64,000 nucleotides of DNA from Holophagaceae bacterium (lineage in GTDB: Bacteria > Acidobacteriota > Holophagae > Holophagales > Holophagaceae). Of the stretch, positions 42,090 to 49,790 are shown one piece after another. The notes under the pieces are model-generated. The model saw only the letters and a list, made by a program, of their open reading frames with translations, did not search any database and had not been told where the DNA came from. Location of the stretch: positions 868,001-932,000 of the forward strand of contig JADKKO010000004.1 in the NCBI GenBank assembly GCA_016720465.1. The letters run 5' to 3'. A program made the position numbers and the translations under genes. Positions within the stretch are counted from its first letter, which is position 1, and each line of letters begins with the position of its first letter.

Positions 42090-42776
42090 TCAGGACTTGG
42101 GACTTGGGGCCTGGGACTTCATGGCCCCGCCCCACATCTCCACAATTTTCGCCACCACCTCTTCCAGCGTCAGGCCGCTGGAATCCAGTTCCACGGCGTC
42201 CTCCGCCCTGCGGAGTGGCGCCACGGCGCGGGTCGAATCCGCGTGGTCGCGGCGTTGGATATCGGCCGCGACAGCTTCCAGCGCCATGGCGATGCCCTTG
42301 GCCTGCTGCTCCAGGAAACGGCGCTGGGCCCGGGCCTCCACCGAGGCGGTCAGATAGATCTTGAGGGCCGCGTTGGGGAACACGACCGTCCCGATATCCC
42401 GGCCGTCCACCACGAAACCGCCGCGCTGGCCGATATGGCGTTGCTGTTCAACGAGCACTTCGCGCACGCGCCCATCGGCGCTCACGGGGGTCACGAACTG
42501 GGTGATTTCATGGCTGCGGATGGCCTCGCTGACATCCTCATCGTTAAGGAAAATGCGTGTGCCAAGCTGCTCCAGGTGCATGGACCGTAGCACCTGGAAG
42601 AGCGCCGCCTCATCGTCCAGGCCCGCGCCCGCCCGCTTCAGCGCCAGCGCGGTGGCCCGGTACATGGCGCCCGTGTCCAGGTAGTCCCAGGAAAGCGCTT
42701 CAGCGATCTTCTTGGCAGCCGAGGATTTTCCGGCGCCGGATGGACCATCGATGGCGATGATTTCAAGTTTCGTCAT
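42090..42776 (-). CDS. cmk: Cytidylate kinase
   Basis: Cmk phosphorylates CMP and dCMP. The 228-residue product has the P-loop IDGPSGAGKSSAAKKIAEAL, DTGAMYRATALALK and VVDGRDIGTVVFPNA, all typical. The last eight residues, SQAPSPKS, come from a 7-bp word array and lie outside the conserved enzyme; the same words encode SQVPSPKP at the start of PgpA. It is the last gene of a recQ-cmk-directed strand block and lies 4 bp from recQ. Confidence 0.95.
   Translation of the reverse strand: MTKLEIIAIDGPSGAGKSSAAKKIAEALSWDYLDTGAMYRATALALKRAGAGLDDEAALFQVLRSMHLEQLGTRIFLNDEDVSEAIRSHEITQFVTPVSADGRVREVLVEQQRHIGQRGGFVVDGRDIGTVVFPNAALKIYLTASVEARAQRRFLEQQAKGIAMALEAVAADIQRRDHADSTRAVAPLRRAEDAVELDSSGLTLEEVVAKIVEMWGGAMKSQAPSPKS
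42093..42119 (-). repeat. 7-bp word array forming the end of cmk
   Basis: GACTTGG, GACTTGG, GGCCTGG and GACTT follow at 7-bp steps on the forward strand. It is the inverse of the array at 22673-22699 and contributes codons up to the cmk stop. Confidence 0.8.
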
Positions 42777-42780
42777 GCCT

Positions 42781-44469
42781 CTAGTCTGCCATCCGCCGGA
42801 TCAATTCCAGGAATTCGTCCCCGTACTGGACAAGTTTCTTGGGGCCGACGCCGCTGATGGCCAAGAATTCCGGCGCCGTGGTGGGCTTGAGGGCCGCCAT
42901 CTGCTTGAGTGCCGTATCGCCGAAGACCAGGTATGCAGGCAGGCCTTTTTCATCGGCGATGCGCTTGCGCAGGGATTTGAGCGCCAGGAAGAGGGCTTCG
43001 TCCCCGCCCACGGGCGCGGCCTCGTCAGGCAGCTCCATCGATTCGGGCCGGATCTTTTTCGACTTGGGGAGCTTGATGGTCTTCGGCGCCGCGGCCAGGA
43101 CGTTCCATCCGCCGCAATTGTCGCAACTTGCCCCACAGGCTTCCATGCGCTCGCCGAAATGCGTCAGGATCTGCTGGTGGCGGCATGCGGATCCATCGGC
43201 CAGGCGGTACATGGCCCGCGTCTGCCGCTGCTGTTCCCGCGCCAGTTCGGCAGTGGCGTCGTCGGAAAAACGGTCCAGGCTCATCACATCCGCCCAGGAG
43301 TAGAACAGGATGCAGTCCGAAGGCTCGCCATCGCGGCCCGCGCGGCCGATCTCCTGGTAATAGCCTTCGACGCTCTTGGGCATGTCGCGGTGGATGACGA
43401 AGCGGATGTTGGGTTTGTCGATGCCCATGCCGAAGGCCACGGTGGCCACGATCACATCCGCGTCGTCCCGGCGGAAGGCTTCCTGGGCGGCGCTTCGCGC
43501 CTCGGCGCCCATGCCCGCGTGGTAGGCCATGGCCTTCACGCCCTGGCCGGCAAGGTACTCGGCGGTGGACTCGACGCCCTTCCGCGAAAGGCAGTACACA
43601 ATGCCGCTCAGGCCCCGCCGCGCTTTCACCAGCCGCAGGATGGCCTCGCGCACAGAAGGGCCTTCCCCTTTTTTTATGGCTGAGAGCCGCAGATTGGACC
43701 GGAAGAAGGAGCCATGGAACCGCGCAGCGTTTTTCATGGCGAGCTGCTCGACGATATCTTCGCAGACCTCCTTGGTGGCGGTGGCGGTGAGCGCCAGCAC
43801 CGGCACATTGCGGAACCTGTTCTTCAAACCCGCCAGGTTCCGGTAGGAGGGCCTGAAATCGTGTCCCCACTGGCTGATGCAATGGGCCTCATCCACGGCG
43901 ATCAGTTTCAGGTCCAGGTCTTCCAGAAGGTTGGCGATATAGAGTTCCAGGCCCTCGGGGGCGGCGTACAGCAACTCGATGTGGCCGTCGCGGATGGCGC
44001 GGATGCGCCTGCTCCGCTCTTCCGCGTCCAGGCTCGAGTTCAGGAAGGTGGCCTTCAACCCCGCTTCGGCCATGGCGTCCACCTGGTCCTTCATCAGCGC
44101 GATGAGGGGCGAAACGACGAGCGTGACGCCGCCCAGCAAGCGGGCGGGAAGCTGGAAGGTCAGCGACTTCCCGGCGCCGGTGGGCATGATGGCCAGCACG
44201 TCCCGGCCCGCCATCACGGCGCGGATGATGTCCTCCTGGCCGGGGCGGAACGCATCGAAGCCGAAAATGGATTTGAGCTGCGCATTGAAATCCAGAGCCG
44301 GGCCGGAGTGGCCGCCAGCGCTGCCCAGGGCCTTCAATTCGCGCAGGATGCCGGGGGTGAACCGTTGGGGTTCCGCCCGGTAGAGCGCGCGCAATTCATC
44401 AAGGAGCGGACCGCGCTCGGAGAAAGGCAGCAGGCGCAGCGCCTCTAGTTCCTCGTGGAGATCCCGCAT
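42781..44469 (-). CDS. recQ: RecQ-family ATP-dependent DNA helicase
   Basis: RecQ unwinds DNA during recombination and repair. The 562-residue product has Walker A in IMPTGAGKSLTFQLPA, DEAH in IAVDEAHCISQWGHDFRP, LALTATATKEV, a QxxGRAGRD motif (YYQEIGRAGRDGEPSDC) and the RQC zinc cysteines (SACRHQQIL, then ACGASCDNCGG). A C-terminal HRDC-like domain follows (SLRKRIADEKGLPAYLVFGD). The ATG at 44469 has GAGGG six bases upstream; ATG 44511 is possible but lacks a site. Between it and clpP is a short GC-rich gap. Confidence 0.94.
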   Translation of the reverse strand: MRDLHEELEALRLLPFSERGPLLDELRALYRAEPQRFTPGILRELKALGSAGGHSGPALDFNAQLKSIFGFDAFRPGQEDIIRAVMAGRDVLAIMPTGAGKSLTFQLPARLLGGVTLVVSPLIALMKDQVDAMAEAGLKATFLNSSLDAEERSRRIRAIRDGHIELLYAAPEGLELYIANLLEDLDLKLIAVDEAHCISQWGHDFRPSYRNLAGLKNRFRNVPVLALTATATKEVCEDIVEQLAMKNAARFHGSFFRSNLRLSAIKKGEGPSVREAILRLVKARRGLSGIVYCLSRKGVESTAEYLAGQGVKAMAYHAGMGAEARSAAQEAFRRDDADVIVATVAFGMGIDKPNIRFVIHRDMPKSVEGYYQEIGRAGRDGEPSDCILFYSWADVMSLDRFSDDATAELAREQQRQTRAMYRLADGSACRHQQILTHFGERMEACGASCDNCGGWNVLAAAPKTIKLPKSKKIRPESMELPDEAAPVGGDEALFLALKSLRKRIADEKGLPAYLVFGDTALKQMAALKPTTAPEFLAISGVGPKKLVQYGDEFLELIRRMAD

Positions 44470-44567
44470 CAGCACCCTCAAGACCCGGAATTGGTCCGGG
44501 CCCACCAGCATTGCGACTACGAAAGGCCCGGACCGGCGTCCACCGGAGGGCCGGACAGGCTGCCGCC

Positions 44568-45164
44568 CTAGGCCGGCCGCTCGGTGAGCACCTTGTCGAT
44601 GATGCCGTAGTTCAAAGCCTCCGCGGCGCTCATGAAGTAATCGCGGTCCATATCCTTCTGGACCTTCTTCACGGTCTGCCCGGTGTGCTTGGCGAAGGAC
44701 TCGCTGAGCGTGTCCTTCAAGCGCTGGATCTCTTTGTAGCTGATCTCGATTTCCGTCGCTTGGCCCTGGGCCCCGCCTGAGGGCTGGTGGATCATGATGC
44801 GGGCGTTGGGCAGCGCGAACCGCTTGCCCTTGGTGCCGGCCGCCAGCAGGTGCGCGCCCATGGAGGCGCACTGGCCGATGCAGTAGGTGACGATGTCGTT
44901 CTTCACGAATTGCATGGTGTCATAGATGGCCAGGCCCGAGGTGACGCTGCCGCCGGGGCTGTTGATGTAGATCTGGATGTCCTTGTCCGGGTCCTCGCTC
45001 TCCAGGAAGAGCATCTGGGCGACGATGGCGTTGGCCACATTGTCGTCGATGGCGGTGCCGAGGAAGATGATGTTGTCCTTGAGCAGCCGCGAATAGATGT
45101 CGTAGCTGCGCTCGCCCCGCGGGGTCTGCTCGATGACGATGGGAGGGTAGTAGCTGCTGGGCAT
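44568..45164 (-). CDS. clpP: ATP-dependent Clp protease proteolytic subunit
   Basis: ClpP forms the 14-subunit proteolytic chamber used with ClpX or ClpA. The 198-residue product has the serine in CIGQCASMGAHLLAAG, the histidine in ARIMIHQPSGGAQGQATE, and the N-terminal YDIYSRLLKDNIIFLGTAID. The ATG at 45164 has AGGAG five bases upstream. The usual neighbour clpX is not here. tig is the next reverse-strand gene upstream, separated by a forward-strand lipoprotein gene and a tandem repeat. Confidence 0.97.
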   Translation of the reverse strand: MPSSYYPPIVIEQTPRGERSYDIYSRLLKDNIIFLGTAIDDNVANAIVAQMLFLESEDPDKDIQIYINSPGGSVTSGLAIYDTMQFVKNDIVTYCIGQCASMGAHLLAAGTKGKRFALPNARIMIHQPSGGAQGQATEIEISYKEIQRLKDTLSESFAKHTGQTVKKVQKDMDRDYFMSAAEALNYGIIDKVLTERPA

Positions 45165-45309
45165 GGAAGCTCCTGGACGCATTCAAGCCAGGATACCGCA
45201 GGCACCCGGGGCAGCCCAGGGACTGGCGGCGCTGCTCCCGCGCGGGGAGGAATTTCCTGGCCCCGATCAGCGCATACTCCAGGTTGGCCATCAGGTTCCG
45301 CGAGCGCCC

Positions 45310-45711
45310 ATGAAATCCAGGATCCTCATTCTCCTCCTCGCCGCGTTGCTGGGAACTGCCTGCAAGCAGCCAGCCGCCACACCCATCCTCGGAACAGGCC
45401 ACAGCATCTGGATCATCCGCGAGGAGTTCGGGGACCAGGTGCGGACCAGGCTGCGCTATACGGACTCGGGAGGCTACACCTGGCGCAAGGATGAAACAGT
45501 GAAGTTCGCCCTGGAGTATTTCCTGAAGGATGGAAAAGTCATCCGCGTGCCGTGCAAGGCCACCAGCGAACAGTCGGAAATGCCCGGAGGCGGCGCGCCG
45601 GGCCTCACTTCGTCCCACACGATTTTCGAAGCCGTGGTGCCCACCCGCGAACGTGGCCAGGGCTACCGCATCCTCCAAGACGACGTGATCATCCGCGTCG
45701 AGGAATTTTAG
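45310..45711 (+). CDS. Small lipoprotein of unknown function
   Basis: The 133-residue product has a lipoprotein signal (ILLLAALLGTAC, Cys18). The mature domain is about 115 residues and strand-rich: GHSIWIIREEFGDQVRTRL, TWRKDETVKFALEYFLKDG, GYRILQDDVIIRVEEF. I recognise no family. It is transcribed opposite to clpP and tig between them. A 50-bp near-palindrome starts at its stop codon and leads into an 87-bp tandem repeat. Confidence 0.7.
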   Translation: MKSRILILLLAALLGTACKQPAATPILGTGHSIWIIREEFGDQVRTRLRYTDSGGYTWRKDETVKFALEYFLKDGKVIRVPCKATSEQSEMPGGGAPGLTSSHTIFEAVVPTRERGQGYRILQDDVIIRVEEF

Positions 45712-46078
45712 GGGCAGTTTCGCCTTGGCCAACGTTCTTTTGGCCAAGGCGTTACTGCCCCTTATGTCGGCCGCAGGCCGACGCGATGGATGGTGCTCCG
45801 AGCAAAGTCGAAGAGCCAGCGTTCTTCTGGCCAAGGCGTTACTGCCCCTTATGTCGGCCGCAGGCCGACGCGATGGATGGTGCTCCGAGCAAAGTCGAAG
45901 AGCCAGCGTTCTTCTGGCCAAGGCGTTACTGCCCCTTATGTCGGCCGCAGGCCGACGCGATTGATGGTGCTCCGAGCAAAGTCGAAGAGCCAGCGTTCTT
46001 TTGGCCAAGGCGTTACTGCCCCTTATGTCGGCCGCAGGCCGACGCGATGGATGGTGCTCCGAGCAAAGTCGAAGGATT
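45711..46078. repeat. 87-bp tandem repeat (four copies) with leading palindrome
   Basis: Repeat units begin at 45742, 45829, 45916 and 46003 (GGCCAAGGCGTTACTGCCCC); the last is partial. Copies are nearly identical (TTCTTCT versus TTCTTTT, GATGGATGG versus GATTGATGG). Each contains the hairpin GTCGGCC-GCA-GGCCGAC. Ahead of copy 1 the complementary arms GGGGCAGT and CGCCTTGGCC (45711-45730) pair with GGCCAAGGCG and ACTGCCCC (45742-45761), giving a long hairpin that could end the lipoprotein transcript. Confidence 0.93.
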
Positions 46079-46200
46079 GCGGTCCCTCCGGCCATCGGCC
46101 GCAAGACCTGGATGAGCCGTCGTCCAATGCGCCGTATCAACTGGCCGCGTAAAAAGAAGGAGCGCCGATGGCGCTCCTTCTTGCGATGCCCGCAGGGTTC
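45712..46200. other. Repeat-only region between the lipoprotein gene and tig
   Basis: The 489 bp hold an imperfect palindrome, a four-copy 87-bp tandem repeat and the tig terminator. Open frames exist because 87 is a multiple of three and the unit lacks stops in several frames; no gene is supported. Confidence 0.8.
46154..46182 (-). terminator. Intrinsic terminator of tig
   Basis: Perfect 13-bp arms (AAGAAGGAGCGCC / GGCGCTCCTTCTT) with a 3-nt loop are followed on the reverse strand by a T-rich stretch (TTTTTAC). It lies 19 bp after the tig stop codon. Confidence 0.85.
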
Positions 46201-47829
46201 CTATTCGGACTTCTTCTTGGCCTTCTTGGGTTTTTCGTCTTCCTCTTCCTCTTTTTTGTGTTTTTTCGGCTTTTCCTCGGCGGCCGGCTCCGCTTTCTTG
46301 GCGGCTTTCTTCGGCTTTTCTTCTTCGGCTTTTTCTTCCTTGGCCGCCGCTTTCTTTTTGGGCTTGTCTTCGGCGTGGTCATGGTCGTGATCGCAGTCGG
46401 GGCCATGGACATGGGCCTCTTCGCCGTGCTTCACGGATTCCGGAGCGCCGCCTTCCTGCTCGGCTTCGCCGCTCTCCAACCCGCCTGCATCGAACCGGGC
46501 CGAGGCGAGGCCCGCATCCCGCTTGCGCTCCAATTCCACCAGTTCTTCAAAAGCCTTCTTGTCCAACAGCTCTTCGGTGACGGTGGCCGTGGCGATGAGG
46601 GCGTCGAAGATTTTATCCGTGCGGATGCGGCCCTTGATTTCCGTGGTGGCCCCGCGGCCTTCCAGCTCGGCCTTGAAGGCCGCGAAGGGCTGCTGCACCT
46701 TGTTTTCTTCCATGAAAGTCTTGATATCCGCGTCGATTTCTTCGTCTGAAACCTGGATGTCCTCGGCGTTGCCGATGGTCTGGAGGAGGTATCCGCTGCG
46801 CACCGCGCGCTCCGCGTCCCGCAGGCGGGTCTGGCGGTAGGCGTTCCAGTTGACGCGGCGGGGATCGATGCCCTGCCTGGAGATCATGTTGGCGAATTCC
46901 TGGCTGTAGTCGTCCAGTTGCAAGGACACCATGGAGACCGGCACTTCGAAGGGCGCTGCGTCCAGCAGGGTTTCCAGCACGGCGCTCTGCAGGCGGGCGT
47001 GGGCATCCCGCTCGGCGGCATCTTCCAGCTCTTTGCGGATGAAGGTCCGCAGGGCCTTCAGGTCCGCATAATCGCCCATGTCCTTCGCGAATTCATCGTT
47101 CAGCTCGGGGACGGTGTGCTTGCGCAGGTCTTTGAGGGTCACCTGGTAGTGCACCTGCTTGCCGGCCATGGTCTTGTTGGAATCTTCCACGGGCACCGCG
47201 ATGTCGAAGGCGCGGGTTTCGTCCACCTTGAGGCCCAGGACCTCGGCGTCGAAGGGGCGCTTGGGATCGAGCTGGATGACCTGGTCGCGGAAGGTCTGGG
47301 GCTTCAGGCCCGCGGGCTTGGCCTTGATGTCGAAGGTGGCATAGAGGCCTTCAGCGCTGACGCCATCTTCGGACAGGAGCTTCGCGGCCTGCTGGCGCAT
47401 GGATTCCAGGTGCTCTTCCACGGCGGCATCATCGATGGCGCGCTTCTTCTTCGTGAGGCTGAAGCCCTTGTACTCCGGAAGCTTCACATCGGGCGCCACA
47501 TCGTAGAGGGTCTTGATGGAGCCATCTTTGCCATCCGACAGGTCGGCCTTTTCGAGGGCCGGCTGGGAGATGGGCTGGGTGCCGGCCGCCGCGGCCGCAT
47601 CCCAGAAAAGGCGCTGCACAAGCAGATCGGCCACATCCTGGCGGATTTCCCGGGCGTAGCGGGACAACAGGACATTTTTCGGCACCTTGCCGGGGCGGAA
47701 TCCCGGCAATTTCACCTTGGGCGCGATGCGCGCCAGGGCCTCTCCGAAGGTCGAGGTGACCTCCGCCGCCGGGACGTGGATTTCCAGGGATTTGCGGGTG
47801 TTGGTGTGGTGGGTGAGCGTGACCTGCAT
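46201..47829 (-). CDS. tig: Trigger factor with long His/Lys/Glu-rich tail
   Basis: Trigger factor is the ribosome-bound chaperone for nascent chains. The N-terminal domain has FGEALARIAPKVKLPGFRPGKVPKN, with the signature GFRPGK. The PPIase-like middle domain is divergent and the C-terminal chaperone arms are present. Unlike most trigger factors (about 430-450 residues) this one has 542. The last 95 or so are a tail: acidic stretch, HGPDCDHDHDHAED, then Lys/Glu/Ala repeats (KKKAAAKEEKAEEE). The ATG at 47829 is chosen because the domain starts there; upstream frame runs into tRNA-Leu. Confidence 0.93.
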   Translation of the reverse strand: MQVTLTHHTNTRKSLEIHVPAAEVTSTFGEALARIAPKVKLPGFRPGKVPKNVLLSRYAREIRQDVADLLVQRLFWDAAAAAGTQPISQPALEKADLSDGKDGSIKTLYDVAPDVKLPEYKGFSLTKKKRAIDDAAVEEHLESMRQQAAKLLSEDGVSAEGLYATFDIKAKPAGLKPQTFRDQVIQLDPKRPFDAEVLGLKVDETRAFDIAVPVEDSNKTMAGKQVHYQVTLKDLRKHTVPELNDEFAKDMGDYADLKALRTFIRKELEDAAERDAHARLQSAVLETLLDAAPFEVPVSMVSLQLDDYSQEFANMISRQGIDPRRVNWNAYRQTRLRDAERAVRSGYLLQTIGNAEDIQVSDEEIDADIKTFMEENKVQQPFAAFKAELEGRGATTEIKGRIRTDKIFDALIATATVTEELLDKKAFEELVELERKRDAGLASARFDAGGLESGEAEQEGGAPESVKHGEEAHVHGPDCDHDHDHAEDKPKKKAAAKEEKAEEEKPKKAAKKAEPAAEEKPKKHKKEEEEDEKPKKAKKKSE

Positions 47830-47909
47830 GGGTGCTCCTAAAACCGGTTGCGGGGCTGGAGATGGATTCGGTGGGTATTGCCGGGGGCCCCGAAGGGGTG
47901 TTTTTTCAA

Positions 47910-47994
47910 TGGTGCGAATGGCGGGACTCGAACCCGCACGGTGTGAACCGCTGGAACCTAAATCCAGTGCGTCTACCAGTTCCGCCACATTCGC
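47910..47994 (-). tRNA. tRNA-Leu (anticodon TAG)
   Basis: An 85-nt cloverleaf with acceptor GCGAATG/CATTCGC and encoded CCA. The anticodon TAG (forward-strand 47958-47960) sits in the arm CTGGATTTAGGTTCCAG. A long variable arm (GCGGTTCACACCGT) fits a leucine tRNA, and GGTTCGAGTCCC is the T arm. It lies 81 bp upstream of the tig start, with tRNA-Arg just behind it. Confidence 0.96.
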
Positions 47995-48016
47995 AAAGAG
48001 CTTTCAACGTGATTCA

Positions 48017-48093
48017 TGGTGCGCCCGGAGAGACTCGAACTCCCGACCCTCAGGTTCGAAGCCTGATGCTCTATCCAGCTGAGCTACGAGCGC
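48017..48093 (-). tRNA. tRNA-Arg (anticodon TCG)
   Basis: A 77-nt cloverleaf with acceptor GCGCTCG/CGGGCGC (one G-T pair), D arm TAGCTCAGCTGGATAGAGC, anticodon arm TCAGG-CTTCGAA-CCTGA (anticodon TCG at 48057-48059) and T arm GGAGTTCGAGTCTCTCC, with encoded CCA. Its 5' 19 nt and upstream flank are duplicated at 48316-48382. Confidence 0.96.
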
Positions 48094-48382
48094 AGCACGA
48101 AATTACGATTTTGCCAGGAAAGTCCGGTTCTGCCGAGCCTTCGTTTTGGGCTGGATAGAGCGCCGCCTAAAGGCCTGATGCTCCTCCATCTATCGAACTG
48201 TCCCCCGGACAGTTCTCCCGCTCGGTGAAAACCTCGTGGAGATGGAGCCTCCCATCTATCGAACTGTCCCCCGGACAGTTCTCTCGCTCGTAAAAACTCG
48301 CGGAGATGGAGCCTCCCAGCTGAGCTACGAGCGCAGCACGAAATTACGATTTTGCCAGGAAAGTCCGGTTCTGCCGAGCCTT
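48075..48382. repeat. Structured element B (two tandem cores) inside a 67-bp duplication of the tRNA-Arg start
   Basis: Segment 48075-48141 (5' part of tRNA-Arg and its upstream flank) recurs exactly at 48316-48382. Between are two cores, 48184-48253 and about 48251-48317, with a 66-bp step. Each has hairpin 1 with arms GAACTGTCC / GGACAGTTC and loop CCC (48195-48215 and 48261-48281). Core 1 has a closing pair CTCCATCT (48184) / AGATGGAG (48240) and a GGT-GAAA-ACC inner hairpin. Cores end GGAGCCTCCC at the duplicated tRNA sequence. Small tRNA-Arg pieces (GCTGGATAGAGC inverted, GCCTGATGCTC) occur at 48150-48183. Confidence 0.85.
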
Positions 48383-48551
48383 ATTCAGCTGTGAGCCGTG
48401 AGCACAGGCCCGGTGCTCCCCGCTGGGTAGGTGGAGAGCCCCCTGTCCCGAGTGGCGCGTAAAGGGTCAAGGGTCGAGAGTCGAGGAGTTGAGATTAGAG
48501 AACCCGGACCCGGATCCACCCGCTCTTAACCCTCGACTCTTGACCTTCGAC
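48094..48551. other. Repeat-filled region upstream of tRNA-Arg
   Basis: These 458 bp hold the duplicated tRNA flank, two tandem structured cores and an inverted pair of 7-bp word arrays. I see no gene. The piece 48383-48463 shows nothing recognisable. Confidence 0.75.
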
Positions 48552-48556
48552 TCAAC
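48464..48556. repeat. Inverted pair of 7-bp word arrays (GGTCGAG family)
   Basis: The left array (48464-48493) reads GGTCAAG, GGTCGAG, AGTCGAG. The right array (48523-48556) reads CTTAACC, CTCGACT, CTTGACC, TTCGACT. Units step by 7 bp. The right array runs through the stop codon of the adenosine-deaminase-family gene. The same words lie at the end of the NtrY-like kinase gene (57830-57870). Confidence 0.8.
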
Positions 48557-49535
48557 GTTTCAGTGCCCAGGCGTCCTCGATGGCGAAACGCGCCAGCAAA
48601 CCCATTTCCATCTCATCCAATCCCATGGTCCTGGCCTTGGCCCATTCACCGGCGATGTCGCAGGGGATGACGCCCGGATCATCCGTTCCCAGGGCGCAGC
48701 GCACACCGGCCCGGAGCATCACGGGCAGGGGATGGGGACCCAGATCCTTCACCAGGGCCTGGTTGGAGCTGGGACAGACATCGACGGGAATGGCGCGATC
48801 GGCCAACAGAGCAAGAATTCCAGGCTCCCCGGCGGCCTTGACGGCGTGGACAATGCGTTCGACACCCCCGTGGAGGATCGCTTCGCGGACATTTTCTCCT
48901 GGGCCGTTCTCTCCGGCGTGGGCGGCGATGCGCAGGCCGAGGGATCTTGCGCGCTCGAAGACAGGCGCCCAGTCACGGAAGGGGACTCCTTCGAGGCCTC
49001 CGGTGGAAAATCCCACGACGAATTCCGGAAGACTGCTTTCCACCAGGTCCAACACCTCGTGGCCATGCCTGGGCCCGAAATGGTTCACCGCGTCCAGGAC
49101 CACGGCCACGGCCACGCCGAGCTTGCGTGCGTCCGCCAGGCCCTCCTCCAGGCCGCGCCAGAGTTCATCCAGGCCGAGGAGCTGCTCATGGCGCACGAGG
49201 AAATGGGGCGAAACCCATAGATCCACGCCTCGTGGAGCCGCCGCCTGGGTCGGCAGGCGCCCCACAATGGTCCCGAGGGCCAGCCTCACCGCCTCGCGGT
49301 CGCGTAGAAATCCGGAACCGAAAAGGAAAGCCTCGATGAAATGGTCGAAGGGTTGGGCATCGCCCCGCCAGAACGCTTCCAGGGACTCGGGAACCCGTTG
49401 CCCGGCAGCGTCCGCCTGCCGGCGGACCCAGGCCTGATCCAGCCCGCCCTCGAGATGCACATGGCGGTCGATGCCAGGGATGCCTGCGCGGACCGGTGGA
49501 GCCTGAAGGCCGGTCACAGCTTCATCTCGACCCAT
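48552..49535 (-). CDS. Adenosine deaminase family protein
   Basis: The 327-residue amidohydrolase has the metal-binding His-x-His in GIDRHVHLEGGL, IAAHAGENGPGENV (His and catalytic Glu), ERIVHAVKA, CPSSNQALVK and the metal Asp in CALGTDDPGVI. These are the conserved blocks of adenosine/adenine deaminases. Substrate specificity (adenosine, adenine, AMP or a modified purine) cannot be fixed by eye. I chose ATG 49535; a GTG at 49580 is possible. This start lies in the first unit of an 89-bp tandem repeat, which therefore copies the start region twice more upstream. Confidence 0.88.
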   Translation of the reverse strand: MGRDEAVTGLQAPPVRAGIPGIDRHVHLEGGLDQAWVRRQADAAGQRVPESLEAFWRGDAQPFDHFIEAFLFGSGFLRDREAVRLALGTIVGRLPTQAAAPRGVDLWVSPHFLVRHEQLLGLDELWRGLEEGLADARKLGVAVAVVLDAVNHFGPRHGHEVLDLVESSLPEFVVGFSTGGLEGVPFRDWAPVFERARSLGLRIAAHAGENGPGENVREAILHGGVERIVHAVKAAGEPGILALLADRAIPVDVCPSSNQALVKDLGPHPLPVMLRAGVRCALGTDDPGVIPCDIAGEWAKARTMGLDEMEMGLLARFAIEDAWALKR

Positions 49536-49788
49536 GCCGTCGTGAATATGTGAAGCCGAGAGCCGGGGGATCGAGGGCACCTTCAGTGCCGCAGAACATC
49601 GCCACCTTGATCATCTCGACCCATGCCGTCGTGAATTCGCCAAGCCGGGGGCCCGGCATTGAAGAGCACATTTAGTGCTACCGACGAACGATATCCTCAT
49701 CATCTCGACCCATGCGGTCGTGAATTCGCCAAGCCGGGGGCCCGGCATGTGAGAGCACATTTAGTGCTCTCCAATGCCACCCGGCTAG
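49522..49788. repeat. 89-bp tandem repeat (three copies) over the deaminase start
   Basis: Units begin at 49522, 49611 and 49700 with TCATCTCGACCCATG. Copies 2 and 3 share most bases; copy 1 is diverged and contains the deaminase start codon. Copies 2 and 3 have the hairpin AGCAC-ATTTA-GTGCT; copy 1 has GGCAC-CTTCA-GTGCC at the same place, a paired change that keeps the stem. Confidence 0.9.
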
Positions 49789-49790
49789 GC

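Noticed and set aside
45742..46078. CRISPR array
   Set aside because: The 87-bp units are contiguous with no unique spacers, and no cas gene is near.
45552..46152. Repetitive open frames over the 87-bp array
   Set aside because: They are open only because the unit length is a multiple of three without stops. No start region or domain is present.
47830..47988. N-terminal extension of trigger factor
   Set aside because: The extra frame is translated tRNA-Leu sequence.
48316..48334. Second tRNA-Arg gene
   Set aside because: Only the first 19 nt of the tRNA are duplicated and the rest is replaced by the structured cores.
47910..48400. Integrated genetic island at the tRNA genes
   Set aside because: There is no integrase, and the duplicated segment is the tRNA 5' end rather than the 3' end used by most integrases.
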